Positions 1 to 9,209 of a stretch of DNA of 64,000 nt are shown here, piece by piece. This DNA is from Flaccisagitta enflata (lineage: Eukaryota; Chaetognatha; Sagittoidea; Aphragmophora): positions 9,858,001 to 9,922,000 of the forward strand of contig OZ231127.1 of the NCBI GenBank assembly GCA_965153355.1, read 5' to 3'. Numbering within the stretch: the stretch's first letter is position 1; the number at the start of each line of letters is the position of its first letter. The position numbers and the translations under genes were made by a program. Below the pieces are notes generated by a model that did not search any database, was not told where the DNA came from, and saw only the letters and a list, made by a program, of their open reading frames with translations.

Positions 1-2185
1 CCATTCTTTTTTTTTTCTTAGCAGCACAGCACACTTTGATACAAGACTCACGGTTTCTAGTGTCGAAAAATGGCATATACACACATATGAAAAGAAAGTT
101 GTGGTCTTCCGTAAGCATTTCCACACTGACGACGCGCTTATGCTTGTAGTTGGTAAGTGGGAAAACCAAATGACTCAAATCGTTTGTCCATGCAATGCTT
201 ACACCCCCGTAGGGACGACCACGAAAAATACCATTAGATATTGCATCTTGCATACCACTCTGTGCGACATATTGAGTACCAAGCTTGTGCAATTGTGGTA
301 ATTGTTGCTCAGTTAGCCACAGTTCTTGTGCCATCCAAATACCACTTTTTGACTCGAGACATGACTTGTGATAGTGTGCACTGGAATTGTAACCATGAAG
401 GTTGTGGGAAGCAACCACAATATCAGTGACCGAAGCAGCGAAGATTAGAGAGAGACAAAATAACAGGAATTTGGTCAAATAATGACTACTGTTTGACTCA
501 TGATCCACCGTCTGGCTTGTCCTTTTTGGGAGAAAATTCCCAATCCCGAATGAAACAGCCCACAGAGAGAAGAGATCTCGATTTTAGTCTTGATAGTCTT
601 TGTTTGAAGAAATCAGCCTCACAACTTCCTCTATTTATCAACAGACGTCATCTTTGTTGTTTTCAACAAAAGGCTAATGATTAGAATGTAAAAAATCGAT
701 GACAAAATCGATGACAGACACCAAAAGCAAGAGAGTGACTGAACTATAATATCACCTTGAACTGAGCATCATCTTTGGGTGTTTGTTCCTTGCATCTTAT
801 TGGTCAGTCTGAATGTGTGAGCTTATCACTATGATCTATATTTTGTGGCGTCTTCCCTAAGTCGGCCACCAATGATTAAGAAAGAGCTGCTTTGCAACAA
901 CTTTTCCATGAGCTTTTACTCTTAAAGTGCAGAAAAGTTGCAGGAAAAGATTACATATTTGGATTTGATATGAGGAGATCTACAAATTGGTACTAAGTTT
1001 TTGGCGGAAATAGGCGGGAATGGATTTTTTTTCTTTCTCTATTGAAATATAAGCTGAAATCTATCTTTGGCTTCCAATAAGCTGTACATGGAATGGGGAA
1101 ATACAACCAAATTATGTTCCTCTACCTCCAACAGGTTACAATGCACAATGGAAGTTAAAAAAAAATTGAAAAAAAGAATGTCCCTATATACACTAAAAAA
1201 AGACTCTCTGCCCTATGTGCAGCCGATTGGCCAGATTGACTGGTCTGTTGCTTTCTTTCGATGTTCTTTCGCGACTCGAACTTTTGCTGTTTTTGTTCCT
1301 TTGAATTTTGAATTAAGCATCCAAACTTCATGGACTTCGATGCCTTGTTGATGGAGATGACGCCTGACCTGGTCGGCCGTTGTGCTCTCCTCGAGACGGT
1401 TGACGGCGAATTGCCAGTAATCCTTAGGCGCTCGAACTGCTTTGAGTCCTGGACAATGGCCAGTCCCCGCCGTTGATTTCTTCTTTTTCCCATTTTTTCG
1501 ACCACTGGGTGAATGTCATCCGATTGTATTTTTCGATTAACTCGCAAGGCTCTACCATCAACTTGCCAAGACGGTGTACCATCAACTTGCTATGACGACA
1601 AGGTATGCCATTTTGGAGGAATTTGTATTTTTTGGGACCATATTTGATTCCAGGAATGAAATACTGGGGGCTGTTGTAATTTGTATTTGCACATTAGAGT
1701 AATTGTTGCATGCCAAAAGTTACATTTTTAATGTAATTATGTTTTGATGAATGATTGAAAATACACAAAAAAGTTGTCTATCAAGCAAAATAGAAAACAA
1801 AGATGAAAAGAACAAATGAACAATAACACTGCTGTTAGTTTGGATGTGAACAAGTGGGTTTGAGTATGGCTTTTTCTGTATGTACGCCTTTTTGTCTTTT
1901 TTTGGAAACGGCCTAGAATGGGCTGATGACCCATGCTTGCTTTCTTCACCGATGTCCACCCCCCCTAGCCATGAGACCAAATCCTAACCTCAGGCCAAAC
2001 CCTCAGTCTGGAAGCCCCCAATGCCAGCCTCCAAGTCTAAATCTGTTGCATGGTCTTTAATCTTGGTTATGAGGACCAAATCCTTGCCGGACAAGCAAGA
2101 CTCAAAACAGGCTCATCATTGTTTGATCCAGTCAGGGATCTTGCCATGGTCGAAAACGTGCTGAGAATGCGCTATTTACAGATGA
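1..2185. other. Intergenic DNA, no gene recognised
   Basis: Mixed AT-rich sequence without long tandem repeats. Open frames here are short and overlap on both strands, with no recognisable domain. Around 1980-2045 a stretch with GCCTC/CAAATC-like words may be an eroded relative of the F1 core minisatellite seen at 9.3 and 12.0 kb, but it is too degenerate to call. Confidence 0.5.
1330..1476 (+). CDS. Small open frame, possibly an exon or coding relic
   Basis: A 48-codon frame runs from ATG at 1330 to TGA at 1474-1476. It is of low complexity neither in DNA nor in protein, starts MDFDALLMEMTPDLVGRC and has an acidic amino half, which makes it look more protein-like than the repeat-derived frames around it. 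No family is recognised and no promoter or splice context was established. It may be a chance frame or a fragment of a decayed gene. Confidence 0.15.
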   Translation: MDFDALLMEMTPDLVGRCALLETVDGELPVILRRSNCFESWTMASPRR

Positions 2186-2189
2186 AACC

Positions 2190-2275
2190 AATGGACCGAT
2201 GGACCAACAGACCAATGGACCGACCAACAGATGGAAGGACAGACCCTCTTATACAGATACAAGGACGCATCTAAA
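2190..2275 (-). mobile_element. F2 hairpin-element relic, minus orientation
   Basis: A run of GGACC/GACCAACAG tetranucleotide-like words is followed by CCTCTTATACAG and a degraded hairpin ending in GACGCATCTAAA. Read on the minus strand this matches the start of the F2 variant at 39.09 kb (GATGCGTCC, then TATAAGAGGG, then the GTCC/GGTC core). The far-end head is not clear here. Confidence 0.5.
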
Positions 2276-2373
2276 GATTGGGGAAACGCACGCTGATTTT
2301 GTAAATGCCCAGTTTCCTCTCTGACTTTCTCCTATCTCTCCATACTATCAATGAACTCTCTAGCTCTTATTTT

Positions 2374-2452
2374 TAAGTGCGTCCTCGCACTTCTATAAGA
2401 GGTCATGTCCGTCGGTCGGTCGGTCGGTTGGTTGGTCTGTTGGTCGGTAACG
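2374..2452 (+). mobile_element. F2 hairpin element, AAGTGCG subfamily, partial
   Basis: The stem AAGTGCG, loop TCCT and stem CGCACTT form a perfect 7-bp hairpin. It is followed by TATAAGAGG and a GTCGGTCGGTTGGT core. This is the same layout as the full-length F2 elements, but with a different and fully compensated stem word. The far end is missing or unrecognisable. Confidence 0.6.
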
Positions 2453-2514
2453 CATTCGTTTGAGATAAGCGTAACGGCTGATTCTGACGTATTTCTTCAT
2501 TCCTATCACCTCAT

Positions 2515-2609
2515 ATTCATTCATTCATTCATTCATTCATTCATTCATTCATTCATTCATTCATTCATTCATTCATTCATTCATTCATTCATTCATTTAT
2601 TCATTCATT
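2515..2609. repeat. (ATTC)n microsatellite
   Basis: About 23 near-perfect tandem ATTC units with one ATTT variant near the end. It starts roughly 60 bp after the F2 core. Confidence 0.95.
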
Positions 2610-2861
2610 AAAAACGTTAATTCACAAATTCTTAATCAAGCGAGGCGCACTTATTGGCCATAACTTGGCCTTGTCAAACCTGCGCCTGTTATGATCTTTC
2701 CTTGAATTATCTCATCCTCACATTTTTGTCGCCATCTTCAGTTTTTGCGCAGCGGACTGAAGGAGCCAATGACCTAGACTTATGACAACAAGCATCCAAG
2801 GGCATGATTTAGCGTGTCAACAGGGGTAGAAATAGAAAATCTTATAAGAGTAAAAACAAAC

Positions 2862-2978
2862 ATGGCTGGATACACAGCAATCCAGTCGCGGATGGTTGGG
2901 CAGGAGCAGTAATGCAAAAACCACTTGCAATTTTAACAAGGCCAACACCTTACAGTCGCGTGTGGTTGTTAAGACCAT
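2862..2978 (-). mobile_element. Two F2 head fragments in tandem
   Basis: 2862-2934 matches the F2 head (GGCTGGATACACAGCAA, then CAGTCGCGGATGGTTGGGCAGG). It shares with the 61.67-kb copy the internal words GCAGTAATGCAAAAACC and CTTGCA. A second head begins at 2937 with AACAAGGCCAACACC, then CAGTCGCGTG. No hairpin tail follows either one directly. They lie just outside the left edge of duplication copy A. Confidence 0.6.
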
Positions 2979-3107
2979 AAGACTAAAAGACTAAAAGGCT
3001 AAAAGACTAGAGACTAAATGTAAATTGACTTAAATTAACTTTGAATAACTTAAAATGACTTAAAATGACTTAAAGTGGCGTAAAACTATGAAATAAAGCT
3101 AAGTGTC

Positions 3108-3176
3108 TCCAACCGACAGACCGACAGATCGACCAACCGACAGACAGAATGAGTTGTAGAGTCACGTGCACGCGAC
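3108..3176 (-). mobile_element. F2 tail with hairpin (copy A)
   Basis: CCGACAGACCGACAGATCG core words, then GAGTTGTAGAGTCACGTG, CACGCGACTAAAAA. The hairpin stem is one base imperfect. A second short CGCGACTAAA repeat follows at about 3228. The orthologous tail in copy B is at 16765-16836. Confidence 0.65.
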
Positions 3177-3789
3177 TAAAAATATTTTGTACCGACCAAT
3201 TGACATGGCAAGGTGTAGTCACATGTTCGCGACTAAATGTAACAAAACAAAATATTGAGGTATATTATATCAAATATTTTATTGCAAACTTTGCATTCAA
3301 ATGAGACAAATGATCAAATAATGCTATCATTGACTAAATATATTCACTAGAAATATTCAAAATCTTATATTAGGATAGGAGGCTTTTTAAAATCATAAAT
3401 TGGCATAGAAAATGAAAAATTATAAAAATGAAGAAGCCGCCTTTCAAAATCAATTATAAAGAGGGCTATGTTTTTGAAAATACAAAATTTCTCTGCAATT
3501 ATGCGACTTATAATTTTAACAGCAGCAATAAGATAATAAGTGTAAGCATGATTTCATTAAAAACCCAGATTTTCTTTGCTTTTCTTATGTGAACTGCTGA
3601 TTAAAAGGTTCTTTTGAGGTCAGTATATGACAGAGACATACACACAGAATGATTCTGGGGACAATCTGTCCTATAAAGTATCTAAAACATTATGATTATT
3701 CAACTATAGTTGCAAAAAATGGGGTGAAACACTAAATGTTGCCTTCAAATGCTCGCCGTCTTACACGTATAGGATTTTCTTCCTTCTTA

Positions 3790-4537
3790 CACCGTCTTTA
3801 GATCGAAATGTCGCGAAAAGAAGATATATTACTCCTAAAGTACTTAAGATAACTGCTTGATTCTTTTTTTCTGTGGTTGATAATTTGATTAAGTTTTGTT
3901 ACAAAAAAAGAATTAAAGCCCCAATGTTGATATATTTGCTCTAAATTTCATGACAAAATTTAGTCGATTGCAGCGAAAAATGGCCTTTTTTCATGGAAAA
4001 AATGAGGTTAGATTGCAGCAGTGCTTCTTTTTTCAACAAGAGTGGTCCTACAGTGTTGGTCATGAGAAATAATGAAGTTTTGTTTGAAATACTAAAAGAT
4101 TTGACTTATGTGATGCCGTATTGAATGATTGTGACCCCAAAACACCAAAAAAACTTCAAGATTTGGGAAAATTTTGAAAAATCGTATGCAAATTGTTCAA
4201 AATTAAAATCAGTGAGAATATTTTTTCTTTACAACATAATCTACATTAAGTTCTCTTGAATTCCTGACCAAGCCCAGCAATTCAGCTCAATTTGTGTAGA
4301 AATGGCAACTATGAAATGAAGTAAAGAAAAAGTTGTTGGGAAAAAAAATCCTTAAATGTGAAACATGCAATATATATTTATTGTGAGTAGGAGGCTTAAA
4401 TTTTTTAGATGGTGGGACATTCTTTGCTTGTAGCAAAACTTAATCAAATTATCTATCAGGGGAAAAAAAACTAAATACTATGAATAGTTTTGGAGTAATA
4501 TATCTTCTTTTCGCGACATTTCGATCTAAAGACGGTG
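3790..4537. mobile_element. TA-flanked MITE with about 115-bp TIRs (copy A)
   Basis: The left end CACCGTCTTTAGATCGAAAT (3790 on) is repeated inverted at the right end, finishing CTAAAGACGGTG at 4537, with TA on each outer side (3788-3789 and 4538-4539). The inverted match continues with small gaps for about 115 bp, to GATTAAGTTTTG. The 748-bp body is AT-rich and has no transposase frame. Long TIRs plus a TA duplication suggest a non-autonomous Tc1/mariner-superfamily element; the class is inferred. Confidence 0.85.
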
Positions 4538-4559
4538 TAGTTAAGTTCTATTTCTTTGC

Positions 4560-4640
4560 CTTGAAACTCAAATCCCAGTGCAGTCTTGAGGATTCAATCT
4601 CAGCCCCTATTTTAGCCTCGAGGCTCTAAAACTGTAGGTA
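4560..4640. repeat. Relic of the F1 core repeat
   Basis: Contains ACTCAAATCCCAGTG, GAGGATTCAATCTCAGCCCC and TAGCCTCGAGGCTCTAA. These match the CTCAAATCCCAGCCTCGAG unit of the F1 core at 9.3 and 12.0 kb. No F1 end is present, so it is an old fragment. Confidence 0.55.
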
Positions 4641-5030
4641 AATAAAGAACTTTAAAGTGATCACTGATCAGCTTGTCCCAATATGCTGCCCCTCTTAATA
4701 TTGCGTTTCTGCACTTACTAGCGTAGGCTTAACGGGCACCACTGTCCATCTGGTGTTTTTGCAACCATTTATTCTATGAAGGACACCTTAAATCTTTTCA
4801 CCTTTTGCTTAAATTTTTCATTTACTGTTTTGGCCACCTTAGTTACAGTGTTCATCTCAAAGGCCCTGCTTTTATTACTGCCATCTTGACTTCTCCTTTG
4901 TTGTCCATCTGTACACCTCATGCCCCTACTCTTTTTACTGCTTCTCACTCCTTCATCTTTTTAGAAAATGGAAACATATCTGCCATCTAGCGCGCGATGA
5001 GAAGTTCTCTTTTTAAAGGTGAGCATATGA

Positions 5031-5058
5031 GGGAGAGAGAGAGAGAGAGGGAGAGGGA

Positions 5059-5110
<52 letters not shown>

Positions 5111-5228
5111 TGAGTCCAGCTTTGAGGAACGGAGGGACCATCGCTGACCGTAAAAAATCAGGTCTGAAGGCCGTCCACTCCATAACAGATACTCGAAAGC
5201 ACCGAGAGAGCCTAACCTATATTATTAG

Positions 5229-5281
<53 letters not shown>
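5031..5281. repeat. Two (GA)n tracts, copy A version
   Basis: GA runs at 5031-5108 and 5231-5281 flank about 120 bp of unique sequence and pass into GACA words to 5340. Copy B has a shorter first run and lacks part of the unique spacer, so this is the most rearranged spot between the duplicates. Confidence 0.95.
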
Positions 5282-5289
<8 letters not shown>

Positions 5290-5454
5290 CAGACAGAGAC
5301 ATACAGAGACAGAGACAGACAGAGACATATACAGAAACGGAGAGACAGAGAGACAAGAGAGAAATGCCTACAGAAGAGAAGAGAGATAGATAGACACATA
5401 AGCAGATAGAAAGTGATGGAGACCCCGCGACTAGGGTAAAGAAAGTCCGACAGA

Positions 5455-5703
5455 ATGAGAGACAAACGTAGATTGAGAGAGATCATTCAAGTTAGTATGG
5501 ACTGGAAAATGTTTCCACCTTGTTTAGGATCTCACATGATCGGTTCTGAGGGAGAAGTTTGCACGAGTTTATCGCCAACCGAAGAGAAATACAATCTTCA
5601 GGAATTGTACGATAATTGTTATCAATTATGTACGCCGAATCTGATTTTAAGTGTTTTATTTTCTAAATGCAACGCGCGCGATGAAGGCCGAAACCGACGC
5701 TGA
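5455..5703 (+). CDS. Possible coding exon, unknown protein (copy A)
   Basis: An 82-codon frame ends in TGA at 5701-5703. From the second Met (5495) the peptide begins MDWKMFPPCLGSHMIGSEGE, includes a Glu/Tyr/Leu-rich middle and four Cys, and ends in a basic RDEGRNRR. It is free of the local microsatellite. A polypyrimidine-poor CATTCAAG precedes it and could be a weak splice acceptor. The copy at 19027-19275 differs by one visible residue (Leu to Phe). No family is recognised. Conservation says little because the duplication is recent. Confidence 0.25.
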   Translation: MRDKRRLREIIQVSMDWKMFPPCLGSHMIGSEGEVCTSLSPTEEKYNLQELYDNCYQLCTPNLILSVLFSKCNARDEGRNRR

Positions 5704-5769
5704 CCTGCTAAGTTGTTACCGGCCTCATCTTTGGCATCGGCAATGCCATCGGTAATGTTGTAATAAGAC

Positions 5770-5912
5770 GTCAAAAACAACGACGTCGACAACGACAAGG
5801 AAGACGACGATGACGGCGGCGGTGGCGACGACGACGACGATGAAGACGACGTCGACGGCGACGACTACGACGATGAAGACGACGACGACGGCGACGACGA
5901 CGGCGACCACCG
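5770..5912. repeat. (GAC/GAT)n degenerate trinucleotide tract
   Basis: GACGACGAT-type codon-like repeats mixed with GTCGAC palindromes. It encodes acidic or Thr-rich frames on one strand and Val-rich frames on the other, so the frames are by-products of the repeat. A similar tract is at 60985-61080. Confidence 0.9.
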
Positions 5913-5973
5913 TAGTCCCAGAAGTGAGGTCAAAAGATCAAAGATTGAGAAGGGACTTGCAAGTTCGGGAGAG

Positions 5974-6305
5974 CAAGGACAAGGCCCCACCGACGCCTCA
6001 TCTCGTCCCATCTCGTTAAGGTATCATACAGGGCTGAGGAGGCAGAGCAGAGGTGTAAGGACAAGGCGTCACCGACACCTTATCTCGTCATATCTCGTTA
6101 AGGTATCATACGGGGCTGAGGAGGCAGAGTAGAGGTGTAAGGACAAGGCCCCACCGACGCCTCATCTCGTCCCATCTCGTTAAGGTATCATACAGGGCTG
6201 AGGAGGCAGAGTAGAGGTGTGAGGACAAGGCGTCACCGACGCCTCATCTCGTCCTATCTCGTTAAGGTATCATACGGGGCTGAGGAGGCAGAGTAGGGGT
6301 GTAAG
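5974..6305. repeat. 82-bp tandem repeat (VNTR), copy A
   Basis: The word TCGTTAAGGTATCATA recurs at exact 82-bp steps (from 6015, 6097, 6179, 6261). Each unit carries GGGCTGAGGAGGCAGAGTAG and GGACAAGGC(CCC/GTC)ACCGAC. Two spacer variants alternate. Copy B has two more units. Diverged relatives continue after the hAT-like MITE at 6731-7105. Confidence 0.95.
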
Positions 6306-6738
6306 AAGGAGTCGCAATAGTTAAGGTTTTTAAATTAACTAGTTAATAGTTAACTAACTAAAAATTCCGCTGGTTAACCAGCTAAAATAGTTAAAAATTT
6401 CACCTTATTATTGGTAGAATTTACAGAAAAATGTCATTATTTTGATAAAATTTTCAAATCTATCAATAATTTCAGTATTGATTTTACTGTTTGAGGCTAA
6501 AAATCCTCAAGTTTCCATGTTTCTGTGTTGCAATCCAAATATTTTTTCTTGATGTCAAAAAATTTTACAAAAAAATCTTGTCATCTGAAGGAAAAAAGGT
6601 GATTTTCCCCCCATTTTTCAATAAAAATTGTTAACTGTTTTAACTAGTCAATTTCTCATAGTTAACTATAGGGGTTTTCAGAATCTTAACTAGTTAACTA
6701 GCTAGTTAAAGTTAACTATTGCGAGTCCTAGGTGTAAG
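6298..6738. mobile_element. hAT-like MITE with 8-bp TSD (copy A)
   Basis: The element is 6306-6730 (425 bp). It is flanked on both sides by GGTGTAAG (6298-6305 and 6731-6738), a perfect 8-bp target duplication inside a VNTR unit. The terminal inverted repeat is TAGGASTCGCAATAG, 15 bp, with one internal mismatch; in this copy the first base has changed to A. Subterminal GTTAACTAGTT words occur in both orientations. The 8-bp duplication and the TAGG-type end fit the hAT superfamily. There is no transposase frame. Confidence 0.88.
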
Positions 6739-7105
6739 GACAAGGCCCCACCGAAGCCTTATGTACTAAATATGTAGTCCCATCTCGTCAAGGTATTATA
6801 CGCAACTGAGGGGCTGAAGAGGGAGGGGGGAGGGTGCAAGGACAAGGCCCCATTGAAGTCTTATCCCATCTCATCTCGTCCCATCTTGTCAAGGTAGCAT
6901 TCGGGGCTGAGGGGCTGAAGTGGGGGGGGAGGATGAAAGGCCAAGGCCCCACCGACGCCTCATCCCATCTCATCTCGTTATATATGGTACGATATACAAC
7001 TCGACAGATAAAGACAACCCAGCAACTGAAGGGCTGAGATGGTTTTGAAGGGGTGTACAAGGCGCCACCGCTGCCATATTTTGTCAAGGTATGATACGCG
7101 TCTTA
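6739..7105. repeat. Diverged 82-bp VNTR relatives
   Basis: Units with GTCAAGGTA(T/G)(T/C)AT, GGGGCTGAAG(T/A)GGG and AGGACAAGGCCCCA continue the array on the far side of the MITE but with lower mutual similarity. The MITE therefore split an existing array. Confidence 0.75.
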
Positions 7106-7142
7106 GAAGGACTGGGCAATACAACAATGCCTAAACTGAAGC

Positions 7143-7182
7143 GTTTGATAACAAGGCCAACACCTATAAGTCGCGTGCAGGA
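7143..7182 (-). mobile_element. F2 head fragment (copy A)
   Basis: AACAAGGCCAACACCTATAA, then GTCGCGTGCAGG, matching the head fragment at 2937 and the start of full F2 copies. Present at the equivalent place in copy B (about 20887). Confidence 0.45.
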
Positions 7183-7218
7183 CAAAAATAACTGAACTGA
7201 CCTGACTCCTTATTGTAT

Positions 7219-7960
7219 CTTTTTATCGAAAATCAGACTCAAACCAGACTCAAACCAGACTCAAACCAGACTTAAACCAGACTTAAACCAGCCTCAAACC
7301 AGGCTCAAACCAGGCTCAAACCAGGCTCAAACCAGAATCAAACCAGACTCAAACCAGACTCAAACCAGACTCAAACCAGACTCAAACCAGACTCAAACTA
7401 GACTCAAACCAGAATTACACCAAACCAAAACCAGACCAAAACCAGACCGAAACCAGATCTAAATCAGACCTAAATCAAACATAAACCAGACAAAAACCAG
7501 ACATACACCAGACATACACCAGACCTAAACCAGACCTAACCCAGACATAAATCAGACATGAACCAGACTTAAACCAGACTTAAACCAGACTTAAACCAGA
7601 CTTAAACCAGACTTAAACCAGACTTTAACCAGACTTAAACCAGACTTTAACCATACTTATCTTTAATATCATTTTAACCAGCAGACCTAAACCAGCAGAC
7701 TTAAACCAGCAGACTTAAACCATTAGACCAGCAGACTTAAATCATTAGATTTAAACCAGCAGACTTAAACCAGCAGATTTAAACCAGCAGACTTTAACCA
7801 GCAGACTTAACCCCTTAGATTTAAACCAGCTGACTTAACCCATTAGATTTAAACCAGCAGACTTAAACCAGCAGATTTAAACCAGCAGATTTAAATAAGC
7901 AGACTTTAACCATCAGACTTTACCCAGCAGACTTTACCAGCAGACTTTAACCAGCAGACT
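7219..7960. repeat. CCAGACTCAAA 10/14-bp minisatellite, copy A
   Basis: The array grades along its length. It begins as an 11/10-bp unit (CCAGACTCAAA), passes to CCAGACTTAAA, then to a 14-bp form with CCAGCAGACTTAAA, and finally abuts the AAAAATGACC array. The gradient suggests expansion from different seed units over time. Confidence 0.93.
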
Positions 7961-8350
7961 TCAACCAAAAATGACCAAAAATGACCAAAAATGACCAAAA
8001 TGATCAAAATGACCAAAATGACCAAAGATGACAAAAGATGACCAAAGATGACCAAAAATGACCAGAATGACCAAAAATGACCAAAAATGACCAAAAAGAC
8101 CAAAAATGACCAAAAATGACCAAAATGACCAAAATGACCAAAAATGACCAAAAATGACCAAAAATGACCAAAAATGACCAAAAATGACCAAAAATGACCA
8201 AAAATGACCAAAAATGACCAAAAATGACCAAAAATGACCAAAAATGACCAAAATGACCAAAATGACCAAAAATGACCGAAAATGACCGAAAATGACCTAA
8301 AATGACCAAAATGACCAAAAATGACCAAAAATGACCAAAAATGACCAAAA

Positions 8351-9055
8351 AAAGCCCAAACAGGTCGCCTAAGGGCAATATGTGGTCAGCGATACCCGTT
8401 GCCCTGCTTTGAGTGATTGTGAATTGGAGTGAGGGGAAGCAGGGCAGCGGCCCCGAAGGGGACGAAGTCCTGTAGAACACAGGGGGACTTTTGTTCGTCC
8501 TACCTGAAGTGGATGAGATGCTATAGAGGGCTGACTGAAGGCATTCAAGAGCCTAAACTGAGGTCTAAGAAGGCTGAGAATGCCAGTTGGAAGCTTGAGA
8601 GGGCTGACTTGAGGCTTGAGAGAGCTGGATTAAGGCTTGAAAGGCCAGAGGACTGATTTGAAGCCTGGGAGCAATAAATTGAGGTTTAGATGGCTGATTT
8701 GAGGCCTGAGAGGCCTAATTTGAGGCGTAAGAGTCCAGATTTGAGCCCTGAGAATTTGGATTTGAGGCCCGAGAATCCAGATTTGAGGCCCGAAAGGCCA
8801 GATTTGAGGCCTGAGAGGCCAGATTTGAGGCCTGAGAGGCCTGAGAGGCCAGATTTGAAGCCTGAGAGGCCAGATTTGAGGCCTGGGAGGCTGGATTTGA
8901 GACCTGAGAGGCTGGATTTGAGGCCTGAGAGGCCAGATTTGAGGCCTGAGGGGTCTGATGAAGGGGGGGACTAACGAACGGATGGACGGACGGACGACGA
9001 ACACAATCCCCTGTGTTCTAGAGACTTTGTAAAAAGACCTTGCCAAAAGCCCAAA
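8351..9055 (+). mobile_element. F1 foldback element 1, with candidate 10-bp TSD
   Basis: The element is 8361-9045, flanked by AAAGCCCAAA on both sides (8351-8360 and 9046-9055). Copy B has one AAAGCCCAAA (22081-22090) and no insertion. Leading arm: CAGGTCGCCTAAGG, then GGTCAGCGATACCCGTTG, then a hairpin TGCCCTGCTT/AAGCAGGGCA (8400-8409 with 8437-8446). The left inverted repeat starts at 8442 (GGGCAGCGGCCCCGAAGGGG). The core is a 21-bp minisatellite (AGGCCTGAGAGGCCAGATTT) from about 8540 to 8960. The right inverted repeat is partly lost (CCCCTGTGTTCTAGAG near 9009). Confidence 0.88.
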
Positions 9056-9209
9056 AATGACCAAAAATGACCAATTTGACCAAAATGACCAAAATGACCA
9101 AAATTGACTAAAAATGACCTAAAATGGCCTAAAATGACCTAAAATGACCAAAATGACCAAAATGACCAAAAATGACCAAAAATGACCAAAAATGACCAAA
9201 AATGACCAA

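Noticed and set aside
2515-2609. Tandem ATTC or other short repeats as telomere
   Set aside because: Tetranucleotide without a G-run and internal to the window; no TTAGGG-type array seen.
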